NCBI GenBank assembly: GCA_963816685.1
Contig: CAWFMB010000014.1
Coordinates: 620,001 to 684,000, forward strand
Direction of reading: 5' to 3'
DNA length: 64,000 nucleotides
From: CAVYUC01 sp963816685
Lineage (GTDB): Bacteria > Bacteroidota > Bacteroidia > Bacteroidales > Prolixibacteraceae
Of this stretch, positions 53,324 to 62,267 are shown in pieces. The position numbers were made by a program, and so were the translations under genes. The notes beneath the pieces are model-generated. The model was given only the letters and a program-made list of their open reading frames with translations. It made no database searches and was not told where the DNA came from. Each line of letters starts with the position of its first letter. Positions within the stretch are counted from its first letter, which is position 1.

Positions 53324-55681
53324 ATGAAACTAAACCGACGTAACTTTATTGAAATCTCTTCAAAAGGAATAATTATGAGCACACTGGCTCCCTCTTTCTT
53401 ATTTCAGCCCCGTAAAGGTTTTGCTACACCTGCAAATCATATTTTTGCTGAAAATGACATCAACGGGAAGGTCAGTTATTTCAGCGAATTTACAGAGACC
53501 TACAGGAAATACAGCGATAATATTTACCTGCGCGAACTGGAATGCCTGAAACTGCAGATTCCACGCCAGGTTTGTAAAATAATGCAAAATGATTTGCTTG
53601 CCGGCAGGGTGGAACAGTTGGCCATTGGTTTTGCTCCGCAATCAAATTCAGGAAGTTTTGCCTATTATATTCACTCCGAAATGGTGAACCAGTTGATCAA
53701 TGACACATCCTTATCTTTCGAAAACAGAACAAGTTTACAGCAATTAATTAATTTCTGGGAAAAGGAAGATACAAAAGTTAAAACACGAAATGCATATCCG
53801 GGGGCGATGAAATCAGCTTTGCCCAGTGATAACTGGAACGGCGAATCAGGAATTGCATTTCCGCTGTACCGGATGTCGGGGGTATACCTCGATATAAAAA
53901 AGCTGTTGAATCTGGGATTGCCGGGATTGAAAAAACTGGCCCTGCAAAAAAGTAAATCAGCCAATGGTTCCTCCAAAGAACTGTTCCTGGCGATGGCCGG
54001 AATGATGGATGTTATTTCTGATTTGTGTATTCAGTTTGCAGATATGGCAGCGGAAGAATCACATAGCAGCAATGATATGCAGCGCAGGGTGGAGCTGATT
54101 GATTTGGAAGAACGTTTACGGAATATAGCAGTAAAAAAGCCGGCTAATTTCAAGGAAGCAGTACAACTCGCATTTTTATACACCCAGTTTTCCGGTACCT
54201 TTAATTACGGGCGATACGATGATTTGTTTGGAGAATTTTATGTCAGTGATCTTGAAAAAGGAATCCTGACCGAAAAAGAGGCCATTCAATATGTTGAGTC
54301 AATGTTTCAGATTATTGACGACCGCGGGAATGTCTTTGATTCGCGGGTATATGTGGGAGGTAAAGGTCGTGAAAATGAAAAAGCAGCCGACCGGCTGGCG
54401 CTGGTTCTGATGCAGGCTCATCATAACCTGAAGAATGTAACCCCTCAGTTTTCACTTCGATTTTATGATGGTCAGAATCCGGCGCTCTGGGAAAAGGCTC
54501 TCGATATGATTGGCGACGGATGCACTTTTCCGATTTTATATAACGATGATGTGAATATTCCGGCGGTTCAGCATGCCTTTCAACTGCCTTTTGAAGAAGC
54601 ACAACATTACATGCCGTTTGGTTGCGGCGAATATGTTATTGATCATAAAAGTACAGGCACACCCAGCGGGGTTATTAACCTGTTGCAGGCATTCCAGGTA
54701 ACGCTGAACAATGGAATTAATCCAACCACCGGTGAAAAAATGGGCGTGCCGGGATTGGAAAATGAAAGTTACAATTCGTTTGATGATTTGTGGAAAGCTT
54801 ATCAAAAACAGGTGGAATATCATGTGGATCAATTGGCACTGCAGGAAGAACTTGAATATAAAATTGCAGGTGAAACTGCGCCGTTTCTCATGTACAGTAT
54901 GTTGTTTGATGATTGCCTTGAACGTGAAAAATCAATCTTTGGAGGCGGTGCGCGTTATATTGGCGGAACATTGGAAACGTACGGAAATACAAACACTGCC
55001 GATAGTCTGACCTCCATTAAAAAACTTGTGTTTGATGAAAAGAAGTTTTCGCTGGACGAAATGAAAACCATGTTGTCAAAGAATTGCGAAGGTTTTGAAA
55101 AGGAACGTAAATGGATGCTGGAGGCGCCAAAATTTGGGAATGATAATGATATTGCCGATGAAATGCTGGTGAAAGTCGACCACCATGTTTTTAATGCCGC
55201 ACGCGATCAGCGGCTAAAAACAGGACTGCATTCGTACCTGGTGGTAAACATTAACAATAACGCCAATACGGTGATGGGACGGTACACAGCTGCGTCGCCG
55301 GATGGCCGTAAAGCATTCACTTTTATGGCAAATGCAAATGCCCCGACAGGCGGAATGGATCAAAACGGAATTACTGCAATGTTAAATTCAATGGTAAAAC
55401 CCGATCCCGGACTACATGCCGGCATGGTACAAAACATGAAATTTTCGAAAAGCCTGTTTAAGGAACAACGACCGGTGGCTGATGCAGTGCTGAAAACCTA
55501 TTTCGAAAAGGGGGGAACGCAATGCATGATTAATGTTCTTGGACGTGAGGATTTGGTGATGGCCCTGAAAGAACCCGAGAAATATTCGAACCTGATTGTT
55601 CGTGTGGGAGGTTACTCCGCCAAATTTGTGGATTTGCCCAAAGATATCCAGCAGGAGATTTTAAGCCGCACGTTGTATTAA
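53324..55681 (+). CDS. Glycyl-radical enzyme (PFL family) with twin-arginine-like leader
   Basis: A large glycyl-radical enzyme, 785 residues from ATG 53324 (794 from ATG 53297). The radical site is RVGGYSAKFVDL, with Gly772 (long-form numbering), 22 residues from the C-terminus. The thiyl cysteine is Cys443 in YMPFGCGEYVID, and TAASPDGRKAF is the usual block before the end. GCGE differs from GCVE of glycerol, choline and hydroxyproline lyases and from the CC pair of PFL, so the reaction is unknown. The N-terminus MKLNRRNFIEISSKGII with a following hydrophobic stretch looks like a Tat leader. Two other exported proteins in this window begin in the same way. The activase is directly upstream. 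Confidence 0.88.
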   Translation: MKLNRRNFIEISSKGIIMSTLAPSFLFQPRKGFATPANHIFAENDINGKVSYFSEFTETYRKYSDNIYLRELECLKLQIPRQVCKIMQNDLLAGRVEQLAIGFAPQSNSGSFAYYIHSEMVNQLINDTSLSFENRTSLQQLINFWEKEDTKVKTRNAYPGAMKSALPSDNWNGESGIAFPLYRMSGVYLDIKKLLNLGLPGLKKLALQKSKSANGSSKELFLAMAGMMDVISDLCIQFADMAAEESHSSNDMQRRVELIDLEERLRNIAVKKPANFKEAVQLAFLYTQFSGTFNYGRYDDLFGEFYVSDLEKGILTEKEAIQYVESMFQIIDDRGNVFDSRVYVGGKGRENEKAADRLALVLMQAHHNLKNVTPQFSLRFYDGQNPALWEKALDMIGDGCTFPILYNDDVNIPAVQHAFQLPFEEAQHYMPFGCGEYVIDHKSTGTPSGVINLLQAFQVTLNNGINPTTGEKMGVPGLENESYNSFDDLWKAYQKQVEYHVDQLALQEELEYKIAGETAPFLMYSMLFDDCLEREKSIFGGGARYIGGTLETYGNTNTADSLTSIKKLVFDEKKFSLDEMKTMLSKNCEGFEKERKWMLEAPKFGNDNDIADEMLVKVDHHVFNAARDQRLKTGLHSYLVVNINNNANTVMGRYTAASPDGRKAFTFMANANAPTGGMDQNGITAMLNSMVKPDPGLHAGMVQNMKFSKSLFKEQRPVADAVLKTYFEKGGTQCMINVLGREDLVMALKEPEKYSNLIVRVGGYSAKFVDLPKDIQQEILSRTLY

Positions 55682-55736
55682 ATTTGTATGTATTCAATAA
55701 AGTACTTAAATTTTGATTTGTTTAAATACTTTTGAA

Positions 55737-55991
55737 ATGATAGCTGCAAATTATACAGAATTCAGAACTCAGTTGAAAAAATACCTTGACGTAGTGGAAG
55801 AAAACAATGAAACACTCGTTGTAAAGCGCAAGAACAGAAAAGGAACAGTTACCATTTCACCCGATGAGTACAATTCAATCATGGAGACAGTTCATTTGTT
55901 AGGCACAAAGAAAAATGCAGACCGACTGTACGAATCCATTCGCCAAATAAAAGAAGGCAACTCGATACAAAAAGATTTAATTGAAGAATAA
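55737..55991 (+). CDS. Antitoxin, Phd/YefM family
   Basis: An 84-residue antitoxin starting at ATG 55737. MIAANYTEFRTQLKKYLDVV is the YefM N-terminal DNA-binding fold, and VTISPDEYNSIMETVHLLGT matches the helix before the disordered toxin-binding tail. It overlaps the YoeB-type gene by 11 bp. A -7 box TACTTTTG (55727-55734) lies 2 bp before the ATG, suggesting a leaderless transcript. Confidence 0.9.
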   Translation: MIAANYTEFRTQLKKYLDVVEENNETLVVKRKNRKGTVTISPDEYNSIMETVHLLGTKKNADRLYESIRQIKEGNSIQKDLIEE

Positions 55992-56247
55992 TACGAATCA
56001 TCTTTTCAAAAAATTCAGGGAAGATTATGTGTCGTTGTTGTGGGCGGACAAAAAGGTACATGCAAAAATTAACGAATTAATTAAAGATATTCAACGTACC
56101 CCATTTGAGGGCAAGGGAAAACCGGAATCATTGAAATACGATCTGTCCGGATTCTGGTCGCGAAGAATTACACGTGAACACCGGTTGGTGTACCAGGTTG
56201 TTGATAGCGATGTTTTTATTTACGCCTGTAAATTTCACAACGATTAG
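55981..56247 (+). CDS. Toxin, YoeB family RNase
   Basis: An 88-residue mRNA interferase active in the ribosome A site. FEGKGKPESLKYDLSGFWSR and RRITREHRLVYQVVDSDVF are the YoeB core and ACKFHND is its C-terminal end. The Glu of KPESL, the Arg of SRR and the C-terminal His fit the catalytic positions known for YoeB. No ATG lies at the expected place. The likely start is the TTG at 55981, which overlaps the antitoxin gene by 11 bp and would keep toxin synthesis low. Confidence 0.92.
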   Translation: MKNNTNHLFKKFREDYVSLLWADKKVHAKINELIKDIQRTPFEGKGKPESLKYDLSGFWSRRITREHRLVYQVVDSDVFIYACKFHND

Positions 56248-56289
56248 GTTTCATAAATTTACTTTTCTATTTTAGGGGAAACAATTTTA

Positions 56290-57030
56290 ATGAAACCGGA
56301 GAAGAAACAACTCGAAATATTACTGATAAATTATTTCAGGGAAAGTTTTGCCGATTTTCCCAAAGGAATTATCAGACCATCCGAATCTCCGGATTTTATT
56401 CTTTCATTAAAAACAAAAAACCAGCTTGGGATTGAGCTCACCCGCCTCAACCCCGGCAATGCTTCTCTGCCCGACGATGCTTATTTACTGGAAAGTGATT
56501 CGCGTGACCGGTTTATTGAATTTGTAAAAGAACTGGTTGAGAAAGATATTCCGCACCACTTATTTGTAAAATTCATGTTTTCAGACAAAATAAAAATCAA
56601 TTCTGAAAAGAAGATGATTGCAGCAGTAAAAACAGCAAATATAATCCGGCAGGAAACAACGGGCAGAAGTGCTAAAAGTTTCTTCCGGATTTCTGTTCCC
56701 GCGTCCAAATTACCCGAAGGACTGGATGAAATTTTGATTGTTAACCATTCCTCATTGCAGAATTCCATCTGGGAACGATCAAACAATCTGGGCGTTTCAA
56801 ACGATGTGGTGGATGACATCCGGAATTCAATTTATAAAAAGGATGAAAAACTGAAGCTTTACCAGAAGCAGCGACTTAATTTTTACTGGCTGCTGATTGT
56901 GACTGACCGGTTACGCGGGGTGAAAAGTTTTAATATTCAGAATAAAATTATAAACCACAAATTCAAATCACGTTTTCAGCATGTTTATCTTTTCGATTTA
57001 CTGAAAGCAAATGTGATTGAATTGGTGTAA
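56290..57030 (+). CDS. Uncharacterised protein, possible PD-(D/E)XK-type nuclease fold
   Basis: A 246-residue protein I do not recognise. Near the N-terminus, ESPDFILSL and then LGIELTRLNP fit a PD...ExT pattern, with Asp35 and Glu49, as in small restriction-endonuclease-like proteins. The spacing of 13 residues and the mixed strand/helix prediction agree with this fold. The rest is helix-rich with charged segments, ending in YWLLIVTDRLRGVKSF and a predicted strand pair. There are no signal peptide or membrane helices. It follows the YefM/YoeB pair by 42 bp and precedes the xylanase by 26 bp. A defence or DNA-repair role is possible; it is unverified. Confidence 0.5.
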   Translation: MKPEKKQLEILLINYFRESFADFPKGIIRPSESPDFILSLKTKNQLGIELTRLNPGNASLPDDAYLLESDSRDRFIEFVKELVEKDIPHHLFVKFMFSDKIKINSEKKMIAAVKTANIIRQETTGRSAKSFFRISVPASKLPEGLDEILIVNHSSLQNSIWERSNNLGVSNDVVDDIRNSIYKKDEKLKLYQKQRLNFYWLLIVTDRLRGVKSFNIQNKIINHKFKSRFQHVYLFDLLKANVIELV

Positions 57031-57056
57031 ATTGGTAGAAATTAAATTATTTAACG

Positions 57057-58226
57057 ATGAAAACTAAATTGACAAAGGAGAAATCCACCCGAGACATAAG
57101 CCGAAGAGTATTTTTACGCAATTCATCGCTGACGCTTGCCGGAATTGCAGCACTAAAATTGAATGCATTTGCAAAGGCTGCTGAGCAGGTGGGTTTGAAG
57201 GATTTATATAAAGATGATTTTTTAATCGGCACAGCAATTAATGCAGGTACTTTTATGCGAAACGACGAGGAATTGCTGAACATTATCAGGCGGGAATTTA
57301 GTTCAATTACTGCTGCAAACGCCTTTAAATGGGGTGTTATCCATCCAAAAGATGATGAATGGAAATTTGAAATTCCAGATCGTTTTGTTGAGTTTGGTAT
57401 GGAAAACGGGATGCACATGCTCGGACATGTTTTGGTCTGGCATAGTCAGGTTCCGCGCAACCTTTTTGTGGACGAAGCAGGAAATCAGATATCAAAAGAG
57501 GCATTGAAGAAAAAGATGGAGAATCACATTTTGACACTTGTTGATAAATACAAGGGTAAAATTGATACATGGGATGTGGTGAATGAATCGATTACACCTG
57601 AAGACAAATGGAGGAAAACGAAATGGATTGAAATTATAGGCCCTGAATTTATGGATTATGCATTTAATCTGGCGCATGAAGCGAATCCAAACGCTCATTT
57701 GCTGTACAACGATTACAACATGGACAATCCGAAACGCCGGGAATATGTTGTCGAATTTATCAGGCACTGCAGGAAAAATAATGTTCCGATTCACGGGATT
57801 GGAATGCAGGGGCATCTGAACCTGGATTCGCCGAATTTTAAAGATTTGGAAGATAGTATTGTTGCATTTGCAAACGAAGGAATGCAGGTTCATTTTACAG
57901 AACTGGATGTGGATGTATTACCCTACGACTGGGGAAGAACAGCTGAAGTTTCAACAAATCAGGAATACAGGGAATCACTGAATCCGTATAAGGAAGGTTT
58001 GCCAAAAGAAGTGGAAGACAGGTTCACAAAATATTACGAAGATTTGTTCAGGCTCTTCCTGAAACACCGCGATAATATTGCACGTGTTACATTTTGGGGA
58101 ACCAGTGATGATCAGTCGTGGAAGAATAATTTCCCGATGCGCGGCCGCACAAATTATCCGCTGCTATTTGATCGGCAGCGGCAGCCAAAAGATGCGTATT
58201 GGGCAGTGGCTAATCTGAAGAAATAA
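57057..58226 (+). CDS. Secreted GH10 endo-1,4-beta-xylanase
   Basis: A 389-residue exported xylanase. The N-terminus RDISRRVFLRNSSLTLAGIA is a twin-arginine-like leader. The barrel shows ITAANAFKWGVIHP, GHVLVWHSQVP and TWDVVNESITPEDKWRKTKW with the acid/base Glu177. IHGIGMQGHLNLDSP and VHFTELDVDVLPY with the nucleophile Glu282 follow, and RVTFWGTSDDQSW closes the fold. It acts on xylan outside the cytoplasm. The sulfatase gene follows after 10 bp. Confidence 0.95.
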   Translation: MKTKLTKEKSTRDISRRVFLRNSSLTLAGIAALKLNAFAKAAEQVGLKDLYKDDFLIGTAINAGTFMRNDEELLNIIRREFSSITAANAFKWGVIHPKDDEWKFEIPDRFVEFGMENGMHMLGHVLVWHSQVPRNLFVDEAGNQISKEALKKKMENHILTLVDKYKGKIDTWDVVNESITPEDKWRKTKWIEIIGPEFMDYAFNLAHEANPNAHLLYNDYNMDNPKRREYVVEFIRHCRKNNVPIHGIGMQGHLNLDSPNFKDLEDSIVAFANEGMQVHFTELDVDVLPYDWGRTAEVSTNQEYRESLNPYKEGLPKEVEDRFTKYYEDLFRLFLKHRDNIARVTFWGTSDDQSWKNNFPMRGRTNYPLLFDRQRQPKDAYWAVANLKK

Positions 58227-58236
58227 AATTACAATC

Positions 58237-59811
58237 ATGAAGAACCTGATTCTTTTTATCTTTTTGTTTTCCGTTGTGCCATCTTTATCGCAGGAAAAGC
58301 CCAACATCATTTTTTTTATCGCAGATGACATGTATCCGGAAATGTTTAATTGTCTGCCCCAAGGAAAGGAGAAGAATCTTTCTCCCAATCTGGATCGGCT
58401 GGCCCGCGAAGGTGTAATTATGGAAAATACGTATGTGGTTTCACCGGTATGTACTCCAAGCCGCTACAACTGCCTGACCGGAAATTATGCAAGCAGGGCA
58501 ACCAATCAATCCTTTTTGAATAAAACCAATCACGAAGAGGGACAGACGGTTATTCAATGGAATACTTTTATTACCGAAAAAGATAAAATCCTGCCACACG
58601 AATTGAAAGACTTAGGTTACATTACCGGAATGGTCGGTAAAAATCATGTGATTGAAGCAAAAGGATTGTACAACTTCCCGAACTTTAATGCCGATGCAAA
58701 CGACCCGGAGGTAAAGCATAAGGTAACCGAAAATTATAAAATAGTGCAAAAGGCTATACTGAACAGTGATTTCGATTATGCAGATGGAATTTACAATAAT
58801 AACCCTGATTTTATTGGTGTTGAAGAACTGGCCGTGCAAAATATGGACTGGATTGCCGAAGCGGGTTTGAAGTTTATTGAGCAAAACAAAGACAAACCAT
58901 TTTTCCTGTATTTTGCAACTACCATTCCGCACGGACCTTCTAATGCAGAGCGTTCATGGCTGGCTGATCCGAAAATAACCGCCAAAGGATACCTCGATAA
59001 AGCACCTGATGTTCTTCCTCCGCGCAACACCCTTACAAAGCGTCTGCGTGAAGCAGGAATAACCGGCAGGGGTAAAGAAAATGTCCTCTGGCTCGATGAT
59101 GCACTGGGTGCTTTAATTGATAAACTGGAAGAAGATGACCTACTTGACAACACCATTATTTTCTTTTTCAACGATCACGGACAACATGCAAAAGGAACGC
59201 TCTACCAGGGAGGTGTTCATGATCCATGTATTGTTTGGAGAAGCAAAGGATTCAATTGTGGAAATGCAAGCGATGCCAAAGTAATGAATGTTGATTTTGT
59301 GCCTACCATTCTCGATTTTGCAGGTGGAAAGGACGTTAATCAGCATTTTGATGGTTTCAGCTTTAAACCGGTACTCGACGGCAAAAGCATAAATTCGCGT
59401 GAATCGTTGTATTTCGAACTTGGATATGCCCGCGGTGTAATGAAAGATGACTTTAAATACATTGCTTTGCGTTACCCGGATTATGCAAGTAACTGGTCAG
59501 CGGCACAACGTGATTCGTGTTTAATTGCATACAATAAGACACGTGAGTTCCGTAATATGCAAATTGTAAACCGCGATCCCAAAAAGCCATTTAGCCATCT
59601 CGAAGTTGTTCCTGGCGGGGGGCAGGCTGAACATGAATCCTATGGAAAATTACCCGGTTATTTTGATAACGACCAATTATACAACCTTGAAACGGATCCG
59701 GGAGAATTAAATAATCTGGCCAACAATCCGGATTATCAAAAGAAGTTGATGGAGATGAAAAAGGAACTGCAAACATATCTTGATGATTTGCCGGGGAAAT
59801 TTGAGTTGTAA
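58237..59811 (+). CDS. Secreted sulfatase (formylglycine-dependent, S1 family)
   Basis: A 524-residue exported sulfatase with a signal peptide (MKNLILFIFLFSVVPSLSQ). PNIIFFIADDM carries the metal-binding Asp residues. VSPVCTPSRYNCLTGNYAS contains CTPSR, so Cys72 should be converted to formylglycine by an external maturase not found in this window. DNTIIFFFNDHGQHAKGT is the second metal-binding segment. It is close behind GH10 and precedes the DUF2264 gene. A sulfated polysaccharide, for example of algal origin, is a plausible target. Confidence 0.93.
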   Translation: MKNLILFIFLFSVVPSLSQEKPNIIFFIADDMYPEMFNCLPQGKEKNLSPNLDRLAREGVIMENTYVVSPVCTPSRYNCLTGNYASRATNQSFLNKTNHEEGQTVIQWNTFITEKDKILPHELKDLGYITGMVGKNHVIEAKGLYNFPNFNADANDPEVKHKVTENYKIVQKAILNSDFDYADGIYNNNPDFIGVEELAVQNMDWIAEAGLKFIEQNKDKPFFLYFATTIPHGPSNAERSWLADPKITAKGYLDKAPDVLPPRNTLTKRLREAGITGRGKENVLWLDDALGALIDKLEEDDLLDNTIIFFFNDHGQHAKGTLYQGGVHDPCIVWRSKGFNCGNASDAKVMNVDFVPTILDFAGGKDVNQHFDGFSFKPVLDGKSINSRESLYFELGYARGVMKDDFKYIALRYPDYASNWSAAQRDSCLIAYNKTREFRNMQIVNRDPKKPFSHLEVVPGGGQAEHESYGKLPGYFDNDQLYNLETDPGELNNLANNPDYQKKLMEMKKELQTYLDDLPGKFEL

Positions 59812-60149
59812 TTGAAATGTTATCCGGGGTAACAAATATTTTTAGAACTAACCGTATGAATTGCAATATTGCTCCTTCCTGAGTTGTACTGAAGCCGGTA
59901 GTTTTATCAGTAGAATGTCAGATTTCAAATGTAAGAACCTCATTTGCAAAAATAGTACAACACCCTGCTAATATCGGGAAAAACAATTTACCCGATAAAT
60001 GGTCATATTTACAAAAGGTTTATAGTAAGCTGTTTATTATTAAAAAGAACTGGGGAATCAGAGGATTTGTCCCCGACCCGCTGAATGATACCGATTCTGC
60101 AGGTATTTTTTTACTTTACTAATGTTAAATAAGCCTTAAAAATCAAAAT
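59812..60149. other. Intergenic region before the DUF2264 gene
   Basis: About 338 bp between the sulfatase and DUF2264 genes, both read rightwards. It holds a short palindrome GCAATATTGC (59863-59872) and AT-rich sequence near 60110-60140 that may be a promoter. I see no gene, RNA or longer repeat. Confidence 0.5.
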
Positions 60150-62204
60150 ATGAAAGAAGCATTTGAGGTTAAAAATCCTGATTTAGAAAAAAGTCCCTTA
60201 ACAGGAATGACCAGACAACATTATATTGAACTGGCGAAATATTTGTTGGAACGTGCGTTTACACATGTAAATTCGATAGACGATCCTTTGACTTTTCCTG
60301 CAGTTCCCGGTAAAACATATCCGCAGCCCAATGATCCGGACTGGCGCTGGCGGTCACTTGAATTTGAAGCGCTGGAACGGACATTTACGCTGGCAGGACC
60401 ACTGATCCATGTAGACCCGGATACTGAAATCAAAGGAATCAATTTGCGTGAATATTATAGCAAACAGTTGTACAACACACTCACTCCGGGACATCCAAAT
60501 TCGTTGCCGCTGCCCGAAGATTTGCCGGATTCAACCTACCAGTTTACCTGTGAATTTGGCGGACTGTTTAAAACACTGCTGCTGATGCCTGATACCATCT
60601 GGACACATTTTACCGAAAAACAAAAAAATGAAATGGTGATTACTATCTCAAAATGGGGACATCACCGCACTACGCAGAATAACTGGCGCATTTTTAACAT
60701 CATCACACTTTCGTTCCTGAAAAAATACGGGTACGAAATCGATGATGAACTGCTGAAAAGCCATTTGTTGTGGGTAGCATCGTACCATTCCGGAAACGGA
60801 TGGTACCTTGAACAAACGTACAATTACTATTCAATCAGCCTTTTTATTGTTTATACGACTATCTGGAACCGCTCATTCGGTGATGAATTTTATCCCGAAA
60901 TTTCCGAAATCATTGAACGTTCGGCTAAAAAGCTGATGGAATCCATTACAGGTTTCTTTGGCCGTGATGGTTACATCAACATGTGGTCGCGGAGTATTTG
61001 TTACCGTACATGGGTTTCCGGAGCATTTCCAGTTGCTTTTATGCTGAAGGAAAAGCCATTGATTGATGCAGGTTTTGCCCGCCGCCTTTGTTCTGGTTCA
61101 TTGCTTCAATTTGTTACTAAGGAGGAATTTTACCACAATGAAATTCCAAGCCTTGGTTTTTACGGTCAAAAGGAATACATGATTCAAAATTACAGTTGTC
61201 CTGCCAGTCCGTTTCTGATGTTTCTGCCGTTTATTTGCCTTGCACTGCCTGATGATTCACCTTTTTGGACTGCACAGGAAAACGAAGGTTTCTGGGCAGA
61301 ATTGGGAACTGACACCAAAATAACTGTGCTTGAAAATCCTGGTTTGGTGCTGGTGAACCGGGGGAAAAGTGGTACTTCGGAAATTATCCCTGGAAAAGTT
61401 TATTACGATGATCCGAATTACTCGAAATTGCTTTACAATACACATTTTCCATGGGAAGACCATGATCCTGCGGGCGGGACTTCAATGGAATACAGTTTTC
61501 GCAGCCTGGACCCGCGCGATGTCCGGGGCGATGACATCAATTTTTATTTGACAGGAATTGCTATCGACAACAATTCAGAAAGAAATCGTGCTTACACCAT
61601 TTCGCAAAGCATGGTTTTTAACGGGGTAAAGAACGATGTCATTTACCGGCAGGCGATAATGCGCAAACCACCAAACAATGGTGTCGGTTATATTATCGAT
61701 CTGGCAGATATTGTCATTCCGGATGGAATAATCCGGGTAGATAGATCGCGTTTGGCATTCGAATACGAGCTGACGCTTGGCCATTTTGGCCTGCCTCATT
61801 TTAAGGATGAAAAAGCAGTAGTGAATCATATTGAAGATGGTGATAAAAAAGTGATTACCGCATCGGTTAAAGGAAGGCGTGTTGCATTAATAACCTACGC
61901 AGGCTGGGATAAACTGGATGCAGTTGTTCATACCAACCGGAATGCCGAAGCGAGTGAAAGTACAGTGATTTATGCGCACCGTAGAAGACTGGAAAAAAAT
62001 CCTGCCATGGAATTGATGATTTCTGTTTTACTGCATAAAACAAATGATTCAGACTGGACACAGGAAGAATTGTCGCCAATAAATTATATTCAAATTATGG
62101 ATGTAACACCGGCTTATTCTGCACTGGGTGCCTCAATTACACTTTCAAACGGGAAAAAATACGACATCTTCTTCGAAGAAATTGATGGCCACCGGATGAG
62201 TTGA
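60150..62204 (+). CDS. DUF2264 domain protein
   Basis: A 684-residue protein of the DUF2264 family (PF10022), as judged from LTGMTRQHYIELAKYLLERA, DPDWRWRSLEFEALERTFTL and TQNNWRIFNIITLSFLKKYG. The N-terminal two-thirds is helical and probably an alpha/alpha barrel like many glycan-active enzymes. The C-terminal part is beta-rich. No signal peptide is seen. The family is frequent in Bacteroidota sugar-utilisation regions. I do not assign a reaction. It follows the GH10 and sulfatase genes. Confidence 0.85.
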   Translation: MKEAFEVKNPDLEKSPLTGMTRQHYIELAKYLLERAFTHVNSIDDPLTFPAVPGKTYPQPNDPDWRWRSLEFEALERTFTLAGPLIHVDPDTEIKGINLREYYSKQLYNTLTPGHPNSLPLPEDLPDSTYQFTCEFGGLFKTLLLMPDTIWTHFTEKQKNEMVITISKWGHHRTTQNNWRIFNIITLSFLKKYGYEIDDELLKSHLLWVASYHSGNGWYLEQTYNYYSISLFIVYTTIWNRSFGDEFYPEISEIIERSAKKLMESITGFFGRDGYINMWSRSICYRTWVSGAFPVAFMLKEKPLIDAGFARRLCSGSLLQFVTKEEFYHNEIPSLGFYGQKEYMIQNYSCPASPFLMFLPFICLALPDDSPFWTAQENEGFWAELGTDTKITVLENPGLVLVNRGKSGTSEIIPGKVYYDDPNYSKLLYNTHFPWEDHDPAGGTSMEYSFRSLDPRDVRGDDINFYLTGIAIDNNSERNRAYTISQSMVFNGVKNDVIYRQAIMRKPPNNGVGYIIDLADIVIPDGIIRVDRSRLAFEYELTLGHFGLPHFKDEKAVVNHIEDGDKKVITASVKGRRVALITYAGWDKLDAVVHTNRNAEASESTVIYAHRRRLEKNPAMELMISVLLHKTNDSDWTQEELSPINYIQIMDVTPAYSALGASITLSNGKKYDIFFEEIDGHRMS

Positions 62205-62267
62205 AAGATTTCGTTTTAAACAATTCCTGCTTATATTTTGTACTTTTGTGAAGTGAACAGAATCAAC

